From Streptomyces sp. NBC_00094 (GTDB lineage Bacteria > Actinomycetota > Actinomycetes > Streptomycetales > Streptomycetaceae): 64,000 nucleotides of DNA. Below, in pieces: positions 18,266 through 27,236 of this stretch (the first letter of the stretch is position 1; every line of letters begins with the position of its first letter). Under the pieces are notes generated by a model. The model was not told the origin of the DNA, made no database searches, and worked only from the letters and a program-made list of their open reading frames with translations. The translations under genes were made by a program, and so were the position numbers. The stretch is taken from assembly GCF_026343125.1 (NCBI RefSeq), contig NZ_JAPEMB010000001.1, forward strand, positions 620,001 through 684,000, written 5' to 3'.

Positions 18266-19376
18266 GTACGACTCCGTCCGCACGGTCCTGCTCGCCGGCG
18301 GGCGCGGTGAGCGCATGGGCCGGCTCGGTACCGGCCGGCTGAAACCCCTCGTACCGTACGGCGGTGCCTGCCGGCTCATCGACTTCAGCCTCGCCAACGC
18401 GCGCGACTCGGGCATCGGCGAGGTGCTCCTCCTCTCGCAGTACGAGGAGCGGCAGCTCATGGACGACCTGCACATCGCCTGGAACACCGCCTCGCCCGGC
18501 TTCCGGGTCCACTTCGGACCGTACGACGCGGCCTACCGCGCCGCCGGCGAGGAGCTGCCGCCGCACCTCCCGCAGCGCGACTGGCCCCTCGAACGCGGCA
18601 CGGCCGACGCCTTGATCCGCAAGGGCGACCACATCTTCGGCCCGGGCACGAAGCACGTGATGGTGCTGCACGCCGACCACGTCTACCGCTTCGACTACGG
18701 GCCGCTGATCCGGCGGCACGTCGAGAGCCGGGCGGCGCTGACGATCGCGTACCAGCAGATCGACCCGCGCTGGGTGCACCTCTTCGGCATGGTCGACTTC
18801 GACGCGGACGGCTGTCTCACCACCTTCGTCGAGAAGCCCGAACACCCCACGACGGACCTGGTGTTCGCGGCGTTCTGCGTGTTCGACGCCGAGGTGCTGG
18901 AGCGGTACCTCCGGGATCTCGACGGCACGGACTGGCAGCACGACATCAGCCGGGACGTGATCCCGGCGATGCTCGCGGCCGGGGAACGGATCCGGGGGCA
19001 CAGGGTCGAGGGGCACTGGGAGGACATCGGCACGGTCGAGCGCTACCACCGCGCGCACCTGGCGATGACCCGGCCCGGCGCCGCCCTCCCGGTGAGCGCG
19101 CTGCCCTGGACGGTCTCGCCCTATCTGTCCCGCAGATGGGTCGAGGACGCGCCGGGCGTCCAGCGCTCGGTCGTCCCCTTCGACCTGGTCAGCCACGGGC
19201 AGGTCGAGGACAGCGTCCTCTTCCCCGGGGTGCGGATCGGTGCGGGGGCCCGGGTGCGGCGCAGTGTGCTGCTGCCCGGCACGGTCGTTCCCGACGGGGC
19301 CGACATCGACTCCGCGGTCGTCCTGGAGGACGGCTTCGTCCAGCTCGTCGAGCCGGCGCCGCACGCCGCACGCTGA
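18258..19376 (+). CDS. acbR: GlgC-like nucleotidyltransferase (AcbR type)
   Basis: A 372-residue relative of ADP-glucose pyrophosphorylase. It has [23 protein letters not shown], the ERGTADAL segment, [10 protein letters not shown] and an [13 protein letters not shown] motif, with a short beta-helix end. In acarbose biosynthesis AcbR converts valienol 1-phosphate to GDP-valienol, the donor for AcbS. Its location between the two GT5-like genes fits that role better than glycogen synthesis. The GTG start overlaps the upstream gene by eight bases, so translational coupling is likely. Nucleotide preference cannot be read from sequence. Confidence 0.8.
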   Translation: MAEYDSVRTVLLAGGRGERMGRLGTGRLKPLVPYGGACRLIDFSLANARDSGIGEVLLLSQYEERQLMDDLHIAWNTASPGFRVHFGPYDAAYRAAGEELPPHLPQRDWPLERGTADALIRKGDHIFGPGTKHVMVLHADHVYRFDYGPLIRRHVESRAALTIAYQQIDPRWVHLFGMVDFDADGCLTTFVEKPEHPTTDLVFAAFCVFDAEVLERYLRDLDGTDWQHDISRDVIPAMLAAGERIRGHRVEGHWEDIGTVERYHRAHLAMTRPGAALPVSALPWTVSPYLSRRWVEDAPGVQRSVVPFDLVSHGQVEDSVLFPGVRIGAGARVRRSVLLPGTVVPDGADIDSAVVLEDGFVQLVEPAPHAAR

Positions 19377-19388
19377 GGGAGCACACCC

Positions 19389-22300
19389 ATGCACATCATC
19401 AACTTCGCCTACGAGTGCGGGGGTTTCGACACCCGGCTCATGCGCGGGGGGCTCTCGCCACTCGTGTGGAACCTCTCCCGCGAGTACGCGTCCCGGGGCC
19501 ACCGCGTCTCGATCGTGACGCCCGCGCACGGTCATCTCGACCGGCTGCGCGAGACGCACGCGATCGAGGACCTGGACTACCGCCGCGACCACACGGTGCC
19601 GCTGGTCCTCGACCCCAAGACCTGGCCGGGGCGGCCCGCCGAGGTGCCGCTCGCGCTCACGACGCGGGCACACCGGCTCCGACTGGACGGCGTGGACGTG
19701 TACTTCCTCTCCGACGCGCAGCTGGACCTGCTGCCGGACCGGCTGTATCCGCCGCCCGGCTCCGAGGGGCACGACCTGTCGTTCTTCAAGCCGCTCGTCT
19801 TCCAGGTCGCCGGGCTGCGCTTCCTCCAGGAGTGGGAGGAGTGGCCCGTCGCCGAACCCTCCGTCGTCCACGGCTTCGAGCCCTCCTACCACCACCTCGT
19901 GCCGATGGTGCTGCGCGACGACCCCCGGTGGCGCTGTGTCAGCACGGTGGCCGCCAACGCGCCGATCACCCACAAGGTGTACCGGCCACAACTCGACGCC
20001 CTGCTCCGGCTGTTCGGCCGGGACCCGTCGTCGCGCGCCGGTCTCGACGCCTGGGAGGACATGCCGCCGCCCGAGGACTCGCCCGAGGCCGCCATGATCC
20101 GGGCGCTGGCCGCGACGCGCCTGCACACCGAGTTCGGGCCCGACCACGTGTCCCTCTTCCCGCAGGTTCTCGCCCACGCCGATCTCGTGGACTTCGTCTC
20201 GCCCGGGCAGCGCGACTACTACAGCACCTTCGCCGACACCCCGATGGAGCGGTACGTCGACTCGCTGCCGGTCGCGGGGCTGCTCAGGGAGCAGGCGGGG
20301 AAGCTGTTCGACGGCGGCTGCGGGGTGTCGGACGCCTGGCTCGCCAGGGATCCCGCGACGGTCGACCGGGACGCGGTGCTGCGGTCCATGGGACTCGACC
20401 CCGCCCGGCCGGTCTTCTATCACGCCGCCCGGTACGCGGTGCACCACAAGGGCCAGCTCGAGCTGATCCGGGCCGTCGAGGAGGTGCTGGCCTCCGGCGC
20501 CGACGTCAGCTTCCTCCTGCGCTGTGCCACGGGCGCGGGCGGCGCGGCCGAGGCGCCCGCCGCCAACGCGTACTTCCAGCGGGTGGCCGACGCCTACCCG
20601 GACCGGGTGCGGCTCGACTGGCGGCTCGTCGACGAGGACACGCTGTTCACGGAGGCCGCCTGCGCCGACTTCTGCGTCTACCCGTCGAAGTTCGAGCTCG
20701 ACGGCTTCCTCATCGCCCAGGCCGAGGCGATGGCCTGCGGGGCCGTCCCGATCGCCACCGCCCAGCGGACCACGGCCCACTTCGGGCACGCGCTGCCGCC
20801 GGAGGACCCGGAGGCGACGGGCTTCGCCGTGCGCGGCTCGTTCCGCGACGACGACACCGGACTGGCCCGGCTGCTCGCGGAGCGGATCGGGGAGGCGGCC
20901 CGCATGTTCCGGGAGGCGCCCGAGGCGTACGCCCGGCTCTCCGCCGCGGCCTCCCGGACCGCCCGCCGTTTCACCTGGAGCGACAGCGCGACGCGGCGGC
21001 TCGCCGTCTTCAGGGAACTCCTCGACGGTACGCCCCGGCGCCTGCCGGCGGAGGACGCCGTGCGGTACGGCTGGTTCGAGCTCCTCGACGAGGAGGCCTG
21101 GACCGAGCACCGCGACGCGATCGCGCGCCGCGCCGAGGCCCTCGGCGACGCGGCGGCCTACGGCCGGTGCGCGGAGCTGGACGCGGCGGCGTACGAGCGG
21201 CTGTTCGCGGCGGCGTACCGGCGGGCCGACTTCGCCCGCTGCGCCGCGCTTGCGGAGGCGGCGGGCCGCGAGGAGCTGATGGCCCCCGTCCGGACCCGCT
21301 GCCGGATCGCTCCGGCCCGGGACGGCGCACCGCACCGGGTGGAGTACGAGCATCCCCGGGTGGCGGCGGTCGACGTCGTGGTCGAGGCGGACGGGCGGGA
21401 CGCCCCCTGGCGTACGGAACGGGCCGAGTCGGCGGCGGAGGCCGCGCTCTCGGACGAACCGGTGCCCGGGAGCGGGACGACGGAACTCGCCGCGCTGCGC
21501 CGCGACGCCGACGGGGTCTTCCGGGGCTCGTTCGGCGCCGGTTCCCTGCGGGGCGGTCTCGTCCTGCGGCTCACGCTCGACGACGGCCGGGTCACCTGGG
21601 ACGACGTCGCGGTGCCGGAGGTCCCGCCGTACCTCGTGGTGGCCACGGACCTGGACGGGACGCTGCTGCGCGGCGACCTGACCGTCTCGGACCGGACCCG
21701 CCGGGCCCTCGGCCTGGTGGCCGCGTCGGGCGCCCGGCATCTGGTCGTCACCGGCCGGCCGGCCGCCGCGTGCGGGGAGCTCCTCACGTCCCTCGGCTAC
21801 TCGGGGATCGCCGTCTGCGGTCAGGGAGCCCAGCTCTACGACGCCGACGCGGACCGGCTGCTCTCCTCGGCGACCCTCGACAGGGACCTCGCGCGGTCCG
21901 TGGTCGAGCGGATCGAGGCCGTCCTCGGCGGACTCGAACTGGGAGTGGTCACCTCGCCGCCCGAGAGCCGGTTCAAGGTGACACCGGGGTTCGGGGAGCG
22001 CGTCCGGCACGGCTGGGACGTCACCTCCGACCGCGCCCTGCTGTGGGACGCGCCCCTCGACAAGCTCGTGCTGCACCACCGCGCCGTCGGGGACGACGAG
22101 CTCACCGAGACGGCACGCCGGCTGTGCGGCGACGAGGTGACGATCGTCCACTCCGTGCAGGGCATGGTGGAGGTGCTGCCGCTCGGCGTCACCAAGGGCA
22201 CGGGTGTCATGCGGGCCCTGGAGCTGCTCGGCTGCTCGGGGGCCGAGACGGTGGCGTTCGGCGACATGCCCAACGACATCCCGCTGCTCGCGCTCGCGGG

Positions 22301-22445
22301 CCACGGGGTGGCGGTGGCGAACGCCCATCCGGCGCTCCGCGCCGTCGCGGACGAGATCGCCCCCGCCAACGACGCCGACGGCGTGGCCTCGGTGATCGAG
22401 CGCCTGTTCGGCGCGGCCGTGACGCGAAGGGGTGACGTCTCGTGA
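19389..22445 (+). CDS. GT5-like glycosyltransferase fused to HAD phosphatase (AcbI/AcbS plus AcbJ)
   Basis: A 1018-residue two-part protein. Residues 1 to about 745 are a GT-B enzyme homologous throughout to the one at 16145 (shared [26 protein letters not shown] strand, [26 protein letters not shown]). Residues about 748-1010 are a Cof-type HAD phosphatase: ATDLDGTLL with nucleophile Asp754 and acid Asp756, then VTGRP, a catalytic Lys in VTKGTG, and FGDMPNDIPLL. In Actinoplanes the phosphatase AcbJ is separate and removes the 7-phosphate from valienol 1,7-bisphosphate; here the activity appears fused to a transferase. No frameshift or internal start separates the two parts. The gene lies 12 bases after acbR and overlaps the amylomaltase gene. 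Confidence 0.82.
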   Translation: MHIINFAYECGGFDTRLMRGGLSPLVWNLSREYASRGHRVSIVTPAHGHLDRLRETHAIEDLDYRRDHTVPLVLDPKTWPGRPAEVPLALTTRAHRLRLDGVDVYFLSDAQLDLLPDRLYPPPGSEGHDLSFFKPLVFQVAGLRFLQEWEEWPVAEPSVVHGFEPSYHHLVPMVLRDDPRWRCVSTVAANAPITHKVYRPQLDALLRLFGRDPSSRAGLDAWEDMPPPEDSPEAAMIRALAATRLHTEFGPDHVSLFPQVLAHADLVDFVSPGQRDYYSTFADTPMERYVDSLPVAGLLREQAGKLFDGGCGVSDAWLARDPATVDRDAVLRSMGLDPARPVFYHAARYAVHHKGQLELIRAVEEVLASGADVSFLLRCATGAGGAAEAPAANAYFQRVADAYPDRVRLDWRLVDEDTLFTEAACADFCVYPSKFELDGFLIAQAEAMACGAVPIATAQRTTAHFGHALPPEDPEATGFAVRGSFRDDDTGLARLLAERIGEAARMFREAPEAYARLSAAASRTARRFTWSDSATRRLAVFRELLDGTPRRLPAEDAVRYGWFELLDEEAWTEHRDAIARRAEALGDAAAYGRCAELDAAAYERLFAAAYRRADFARCAALAEAAGREELMAPVRTRCRIAPARDGAPHRVEYEHPRVAAVDVVVEADGRDAPWRTERAESAAEAALSDEPVPGSGTTELAALRRDADGVFRGSFGAGSLRGGLVLRLTLDDGRVTWDDVAVPEVPPYLVVATDLDGTLLRGDLTVSDRTRRALGLVAASGARHLVVTGRPAAACGELLTSLGYSGIAVCGQGAQLYDADADRLLSSATLDRDLARSVVERIEAVLGGLELGVVTSPPESRFKVTPGFGERVRHGWDVTSDRALLWDAPLDKLVLHHRAVGDDELTETARRLCGDEVTIVHSVQGMVEVLPLGVTKGTGVMRALELLGCSGAETVAFGDMPNDIPLLALAGHGVAVANAHPALRAVADEIAPANDADGVASVIERLFGAAVTRRGDVS

Positions 22446-22531
22446 GCGCCGGACGTCACGTGAGCACGGGACGTCACGTGAGCACCGGAGATCCCGTGGG
22501 GACCGGACGTCCCGTGAGCGCCGACGGAGGG
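22442..22531 (+). repeat. 18-base tandem repeat, each unit starting with an in-frame GTG
   Basis: Five units (22442, 22460, 22478, 22496, 22514) of 18 bases encode V-S-x-G-R-x hexapeptides at the beginning of the amylomaltase. Each unit opens with GTG in the same frame, giving five alternative start codons. The conserved enzyme begins only after the last unit. Confidence 0.85.
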
Positions 22532-24616
22532 CGCCCCGGCAGCGATCCCCTGGACCGTCTCGCCGCCGCGCTCGGCGTGGCGGCGGAGTACCGCACCGAC
22601 CGGGGGCGGCAGGTCGCCGTTCCCCGGGACACCCTCGTCGCCGTGCTCGCCTCCTTCGGCGTCGACGCCTCGACCCCGGCCGCGGCCGAGGCCGCGCTCG
22701 CGGCGCACGGGGCGGCGCGGGCCGCGCGGCTCGTCCCGCCGTGCGTCGTGGTGAAGGGGCCGGGCGGCCCCCGCCCCGCCTTGCCGGACGGCGCCCGGGC
22801 CGAGGTGGTCTGCGCCGACGGCCGCGTACGGGCGTACGAGGGGCCCCTGCCCGTGGGGCGCCACACCCTGACCGTCGAGCGGGCGGGCCTGCGGGATGCC
22901 GCGGTCCTGCTCGTCGCACCGGAGCGACTGGCCCCGGCACCGTACTCCTGGGGCTTCCTCGCCCAGTCGTACTTCCTGCTCTCCCGCAGGTCCTGGGGCA
23001 TGGGCGACCTCGGTGACCTCACCGACCTCGTCTCCTGGGCCGGCCGGGACCTGGGTGCGGACTTCGTCCAGCTCGGGCCGCTGCACGCGATGGAGCCCGG
23101 CCCGCTGCCGGACCCGTCTCCGTACCGGCCGAGCAGCCGCCGCTTCCCCGACCCGATGCACGTGCGCGTCGAGGCCGTACCCGAGTTCGCGTACCTGCCC
23201 GACGAGCCGCGCCGACGGGTCCGGGAGCTCGCGGCCCGGGCCGCGGCCCTCAACGCGTCCGTACTGAGCGGGGACGCGCTGATCCGGCGCGAGGAGGTGC
23301 GGGAGCTGAAGCACCGCGCCCTGCGCGAGGTGTACGAGGTGCCGCGCGGCCCCGGCCGGGAGGCGGCCTTCGCCGCGTACGTCGCCCGGGAGGGCTCCGA
23401 CCTCACCGACTTCGCGACGTGGTGCGCCCTCGCCGACGTGCGCGGCCCGTCCTGGCGGTCCTGGCCGGCGGCGCTGCGCGATCCCCGGTCGGCCGCCGTG
23501 GCCGAGGCCCGCCATGTGCTGTCCGGTGAAGTGGACTTCCACCGGTGGCTGGCCTGGATCACCGACGAGCAGCTCGCAGGTGCGCAGCGGGCGGCCCGTG
23601 AGGCGGGGATGCCGATCGGGCTCGTCCACGACCTGGCGGTGGGCGTGGCCCCCGAGGGGGCCGACGCCTGGGCGCTCCGGCACTGCCTCGCCGAGGGCAT
23701 GTCGGTGGGCGCTCCGCCCGACGACTTCAACCCGCTGGGGCAGGACTGGGGGCAGCCGCCGTGGCGCCCGGACGCGCTGGCCGCCGAGGGCTACCGGCCG
23801 TTCGCCGCGCTGCTGCGGGCGGGGCTGCGGCACGCGGGCGCCCTCCGGGTCGACCACGTGATGGGGCTCTTCCGCCTCTGGTGGGTGCCGGAGGGACGGC
23901 CGCCCTCGGAGGGGACGTACGTCCGCTACGACGGCGACGCGATGCTCGCGGTCCTCACCGCGGAGGCCGAGGCCGCCGGGGCGTTCGTCATCGGCGAGGA
24001 CCTGGGGACGGTCGAACCCCGCGTGCGCGCGGAGTTGGCCGCCCGGAACATCGTCGGGACCGCCGTGCAGCGCTTCGAGTACGAGGGCGGCTCCGAGGGC
24101 AGACTCGGCCCCCTGCCGCCGGAGCGGTGGCGGGAGAACTGCATGGCCACGCTGACCACGCACGACCTGCCGAGCACGGCGGCGTGGCTGAGCGGCGAGC
24201 ACGTCGACCTGCGGGCCTCGCTGGGGCTGCTGACGCGTCCGGAGGAGGCGGAGAAGGCCGAGGCAGCCGAGGAACGCGACGGCTGGATGGCCGAGTTGGA
24301 GCGTCTGGGGCTGCTTCCCGACCCCGCAGGCGAGGTCGCGGCGCTGCACACGTACCTCTGTCTCACCCCGGCGCGGATGATCGGCGTCTGGCTCCCGGAC
24401 GTGACGGGAGACCGCCGGCCGCAGAACCTTCCGGGCACCGCGGCGGTGCACCCCAACTGGTGCCTGCCGATGTCCGACGAGCGCGGCCGCCCGGTCTCCG
24501 TCGAGGAGCTGACCGGCGCGCCGCTCGTCCACCACCTGGCCCGGACCTTCGGGAAACGGTCGGAAGCACACCGAGTGACTATCGAGGAGAGACATGGCAA
24601 GCCTGGTTCTTGCTGA
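22442..24616 (+). CDS. acbQ: 4-alpha-glucanotransferase / amylomaltase (AcbQ type, GH77)
   Basis: A 724-residue intracellular GH77 enzyme that rearranges alpha-1,4-glucans by transferring maltosyl units. The nucleophile is Asp471 in LRVDHVMG, the acid/base Glu519 in IGEDLG and the stabilising Asp575 in TTHDLPS; the YSPSSR-like donor segment SPYRPSSRRF is also present. In the acarbose cluster AcbQ is thought to set up or remodel the malto-oligosaccharide acceptor. The nominal GTG start overlaps the preceding stop (GTGA), but any of four later GTGs in the hexapeptide repeat could serve; the last, at 22514, directly precedes the conserved region. Its 3' end overlaps acbC by 23 bases. Confidence 0.88.
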   Translation: MSAGRHVSTGRHVSTGDPVGTGRPVSADGGRPGSDPLDRLAAALGVAAEYRTDRGRQVAVPRDTLVAVLASFGVDASTPAAAEAALAAHGAARAARLVPPCVVVKGPGGPRPALPDGARAEVVCADGRVRAYEGPLPVGRHTLTVERAGLRDAAVLLVAPERLAPAPYSWGFLAQSYFLLSRRSWGMGDLGDLTDLVSWAGRDLGADFVQLGPLHAMEPGPLPDPSPYRPSSRRFPDPMHVRVEAVPEFAYLPDEPRRRVRELAARAAALNASVLSGDALIRREEVRELKHRALREVYEVPRGPGREAAFAAYVAREGSDLTDFATWCALADVRGPSWRSWPAALRDPRSAAVAEARHVLSGEVDFHRWLAWITDEQLAGAQRAAREAGMPIGLVHDLAVGVAPEGADAWALRHCLAEGMSVGAPPDDFNPLGQDWGQPPWRPDALAAEGYRPFAALLRAGLRHAGALRVDHVMGLFRLWWVPEGRPPSEGTYVRYDGDAMLAVLTAEAEAAGAFVIGEDLGTVEPRVRAELAARNIVGTAVQRFEYEGGSEGRLGPLPPERWRENCMATLTTHDLPSTAAWLSGEHVDLRASLGLLTRPEEAEKAEAAEERDGWMAELERLGLLPDPAGEVAALHTYLCLTPARMIGVWLPDVTGDRRPQNLPGTAAVHPNWCLPMSDERGRPVSVEELTGAPLVHHLARTFGKRSEAHRVTIEERHGKPGSC

Positions 24617-25805
24617 CGACGTCGTCGACGCGCGACTTTCGGGTGTACGGGAGGACGCCGACGGTTTCAGCCTGCTCGCACCGGACGGCACGGGGTACCG
24701 GGCGGATCTCGTCCCCGGGGTGCTCTCGCCCGCCAATCCGGCGCTGGCGCACGCGATCGGCGGACGGCGCGTCGTCGCGTTCGTCGGGCCGACGGTCGGC
24801 CGCCTCTACGGGGAGGCGCTGCGCGCCTACCTGGAGGCGACCCTGACACCGGGGTCGTGGACGGTCCACACCATCGACACCGGGGAGAAGAACAAGACCC
24901 TGGCGACGGCGGAGCGGGCCTGCGCGCTGGCCAAGGCCGCGGGACTCGACCGCCACGGCGTCATGCTGGCCCTGGGCGGCGGCATCGTCTCCGACGTCGT
25001 GGGCTTCGCCGCCTCCATGTACGCGCGGGGCATCCGGTACGTCCGGATCAACACGACCCTGGTGGGGCAGGTGGACGTGGGTGTCGGGGTGAAGACGGGC
25101 GTCAACGCCCTGCGGACGAAGAACATGTTCGGCGCCTACCACCCGGCGCACGCCTCGCTGAGCGATCCCGCGTTCCTCGGCACGCTGCCGGTGCGCGAGA
25201 TCCGCTGCGGCCTCGCGGAGATCGTGAAGATGGCCGTGATCCTCGACGAGGAGCTGTTCGGCGCCCTGGAGCGGTATCCGGACGCGTTCCGGCCGGGTGG
25301 CGTGCCCACGCCGCCGGAGGTGGAGACGTACGTCCTGCGGACCTCGATGCGGCTGATGATGGAGGAGCTCTGCCCGAACCTGCGGGAGAAGCAGCTCGCC
25401 CGTCTCGTGGACTTCGGCCACACGTTCAGCCCGGTGATCGAGACGGCCGGCGACCACCGCCTGGAGCACGGGGAGGCCGTCGCCGTCGACATGGCGCTCT
25501 CGGCGTGCCTCGCCCTGCGCCTCGGTCTGGTCGACGAGGACGCCTGCGACCGGATCATCGGACTGCTGACCCGCATCGGGCTGCCCGTCTTCGACGAGGC
25601 CACGTGCACACCGGAGTTGATGGCCCGCGCGCTGGACGAGTCGTGGGAGCGGCGCGGCCGCAGGCTCCATCTGGTGGTTCCGACCGCCGTCGGCAAGGCG
25701 ACGTTCGTCGACGACCTCGCGGACGTCCCGCGCGAGGTGCTGCACCGCGCGCTCGACGACCTGGCGCTGCGGGCCCGCCGCGCGGGGGAAGGGGTGCGGC
25801 CGTGA
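24594..25805 (+). CDS. acbC: 2-epi-5-epi-valiolone synthase (AcbC type)
   Basis: A 403-residue sugar-phosphate cyclase that converts sedoheptulose 7-phosphate to 2-epi-5-epi-valiolone, the entry step to C7-cyclitols. It has the dehydroquinate-synthase fold with NAD segments LALGGGIVSDVVGF and GEKNKT, and metal ligands Glu209 (LAEIVKM), His276 (DFGHTF) and His292 (LEHGEA). The stretch QVDVGVGVKTGVN, where dehydroquinate synthases have SSVGGKTGIN, marks it as a valiolone synthase. The ATG at 24594 is preceded by GAGGAGA. This is the diagnostic gene for an acarbose/validamycin-type pathway. Confidence 0.93.
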   Translation: MASLVLADDVVDARLSGVREDADGFSLLAPDGTGYRADLVPGVLSPANPALAHAIGGRRVVAFVGPTVGRLYGEALRAYLEATLTPGSWTVHTIDTGEKNKTLATAERACALAKAAGLDRHGVMLALGGGIVSDVVGFAASMYARGIRYVRINTTLVGQVDVGVGVKTGVNALRTKNMFGAYHPAHASLSDPAFLGTLPVREIRCGLAEIVKMAVILDEELFGALERYPDAFRPGGVPTPPEVETYVLRTSMRLMMEELCPNLREKQLARLVDFGHTFSPVIETAGDHRLEHGEAVAVDMALSACLALRLGLVDEDACDRIIGLLTRIGLPVFDEATCTPELMARALDESWERRGRRLHLVVPTAVGKATFVDDLADVPREVLHRALDDLALRARRAGEGVRP

Positions 25806-26170
25806 CCGCCGGCATCGTCAACCTCCGTGCGCTCCTGGCGCCGAAGCCGCACGACCACGGCGGCGAGGGAACCATCCTCGCGCACCGTGTCTTCGCGAGG
25901 GGCGGGGGGACCGGGGCCGAGTTCATCGACCTGGCCGTGCTGCCCCCGGGCACGTCGATCGGGCGCCACCGGCACGGCCACGACCACGAGACGTACGTGG
26001 TCCTCGGCGGCAGCGGCGTCATGTACCGCGACGGTGAGGAGTTCCGCGTCGGCGCGGGGGACGTCGTCGTGAACGCACCGTTCGGCGAGCACGGTCTGCG
26101 CAACGACTCCGACGCCGATCTCACGCTGCTCGTCTTCGAGGAGGCCGGTCATGACGACCCCGACAGCTGA
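25802..26170 (+). CDS. Single-domain cupin, candidate cyclitol epimerase
   Basis: A 122-residue one-domain cupin. The metal-binding series is complete: IGRHRHGHDHETYVVL gives the first-motif histidines and glutamate, and GDVVVNAPFGEHGLRN gives the second-motif histidine. It is tightly coupled to acbC (GTGA overlap) and overlaps the ROK kinase by 20 bases. I do not recognise a specific function. In the acarbose pathway the next chemical needs are C-2 epimerisation of the cyclitol (AcbO) and reduction/dehydration; no AcbO-type protein is seen here, so a cupin-type epimerase or tautomerase is a reasonable inference, not a demonstrated one. Confidence 0.8.
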   Translation: MTAGIVNLRALLAPKPHDHGGEGTILAHRVFARGGGTGAEFIDLAVLPPGTSIGRHRHGHDHETYVVLGGSGVMYRDGEEFRVGAGDVVVNAPFGEHGLRNDSDADLTLLVFEEAGHDDPDS

Positions 26171-27236
26171 CGTCACCGTCATGGACGTCGGGGGGACGAC
26201 GCTGCGCGTGGGCTCCTTCGACACCTCGGCCACGGGCGGTCTTCACGGTGTTCGGCGGACGCGTGTGGACGGCATGGTCGCGCATCCGGGGGACTCCGTG
26301 GCCGGGATCCAGCGGCGCGTGGTCGAGCAGATCGTGCGCGAGGCGGAACGGCAGCACGACACGGGCGCCGGCTCCGGTCCCGGTCGCGCGCTCGGTATCG
26401 CCTTCGCCGGGCCGGTCGGCCGCGACGGCACCGTCCTCGGCGCGCCCACGGTGTGGGGCGAGGGCGGTGCGCCGCTGCCGCTCCAGGAGATCCTGAGCGC
26501 CCGGCTCTCCGTACCCGTGGTCGTCGTCAACGACCTCACGGCGGCGGCCTGGCGGTACGCCACGGCCGAGCCCGCGCCCTTCTGTCTGCTGACCGTCAGC
26601 TCCGGCATCGGGAACAAGGTGTTCCGCGACGGGGACGTGCTCCTCGACGCCGAGGGCCACGGCGGCGAGCTCGGCCACTGGACGTACGACCGCTCGCCCG
26701 ACGCCCCCCTGTGCGACTGCGGCGGGCGCGGGCACCTGGGGGCGATCGCCTCCGGACGCGGGGTCCTCGCCGCGGTGAAGCGGGCGGCCGCGGCCGATCC
26801 CCTCGGGTACGCGGGCTCGTCGCCGGCCCGGGCCGGTACGACCGACCCGGGGAGCCTCACCAACCCGGAGGTCGCTGCGGCCGTCCGGAGCGGCGACCCG
26901 TTCGTCACCGCCGTCCTCCGCTCGACCCTCGTCCCTCTCGCCGCCGCCGTCTGCGCGGTGTTCGCCTCGATCGGGGTCCGCCGCTACGTCCTCATGGGCG
27001 GCTTCGCCCTGGCCGTCGGCGCGCGCTACCGCGAGCTGCTCGTGGAGGAGCTGGTCGGGCAGGGCTGCTTCGGGCTGACGGCGGCCCAGGTCGACGCGAT
27101 GGTGGTGCTGGGCGCGGAGGACGACGACCACGGCCTCATCGGCATGGGCCGGCTGGTGGCCCGCCGACTCGGAGAGCACGGCGGGCCCAGGGAGCACGAA
27201 GAACACGGACGTACGGAGAGGGTGACCGTCCCATGA
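26151..27236 (+). CDS. acbM: ROK-family cyclitol kinase (AcbM type)
   Basis: A 361-residue ROK kinase. DVGGTTLR (12-19) is the phosphate-binding loop, VVVNDLTAAA carries the catalytic base Asp128, and GELGHW contains the first zinc ligand His176. The zinc motif reads CDCGGRGH (188-195): the usual third cysteine of CxCGxxGC is histidine. In Actinoplanes AcbM phosphorylates 2-epi-5-epi-valiolone at O-7, and the position directly after acbC and the cupin supports that role. A glucokinase-like housekeeping role is less likely given the operon context. The C-terminus is a charged tail. Confidence 0.82.
   Translation: MTTPTADVTVMDVGGTTLRVGSFDTSATGGLHGVRRTRVDGMVAHPGDSVAGIQRRVVEQIVREAERQHDTGAGSGPGRALGIAFAGPVGRDGTVLGAPTVWGEGGAPLPLQEILSARLSVPVVVVNDLTAAAWRYATAEPAPFCLLTVSSGIGNKVFRDGDVLLDAEGHGGELGHWTYDRSPDAPLCDCGGRGHLGAIASGRGVLAAVKRAAAADPLGYAGSSPARAGTTDPGSLTNPEVAAAVRSGDPFVTAVLRSTLVPLAAAVCAVFASIGVRRYVLMGGFALAVGARYRELLVEELVGQGCFGLTAAQVDAMVVLGAEDDDHGLIGMGRLVARRLGEHGGPREHEEHGRTERVTVP

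Noticed and set aside
22442..22520. Operator array before the amylomaltase gene
   Set aside because: The 18-base repeats encode in-frame hexapeptides and lie inside a coupled operon with no promoter space; a coding repeat is the simpler reading.
18216..22940. Long minus-strand open frame opposite the nucleotidyltransferase and transferase genes
   Set aside because: Antisense shadow of three well-supported genes; the translation is Arg/Gly/Pro-rich and unlike any protein.
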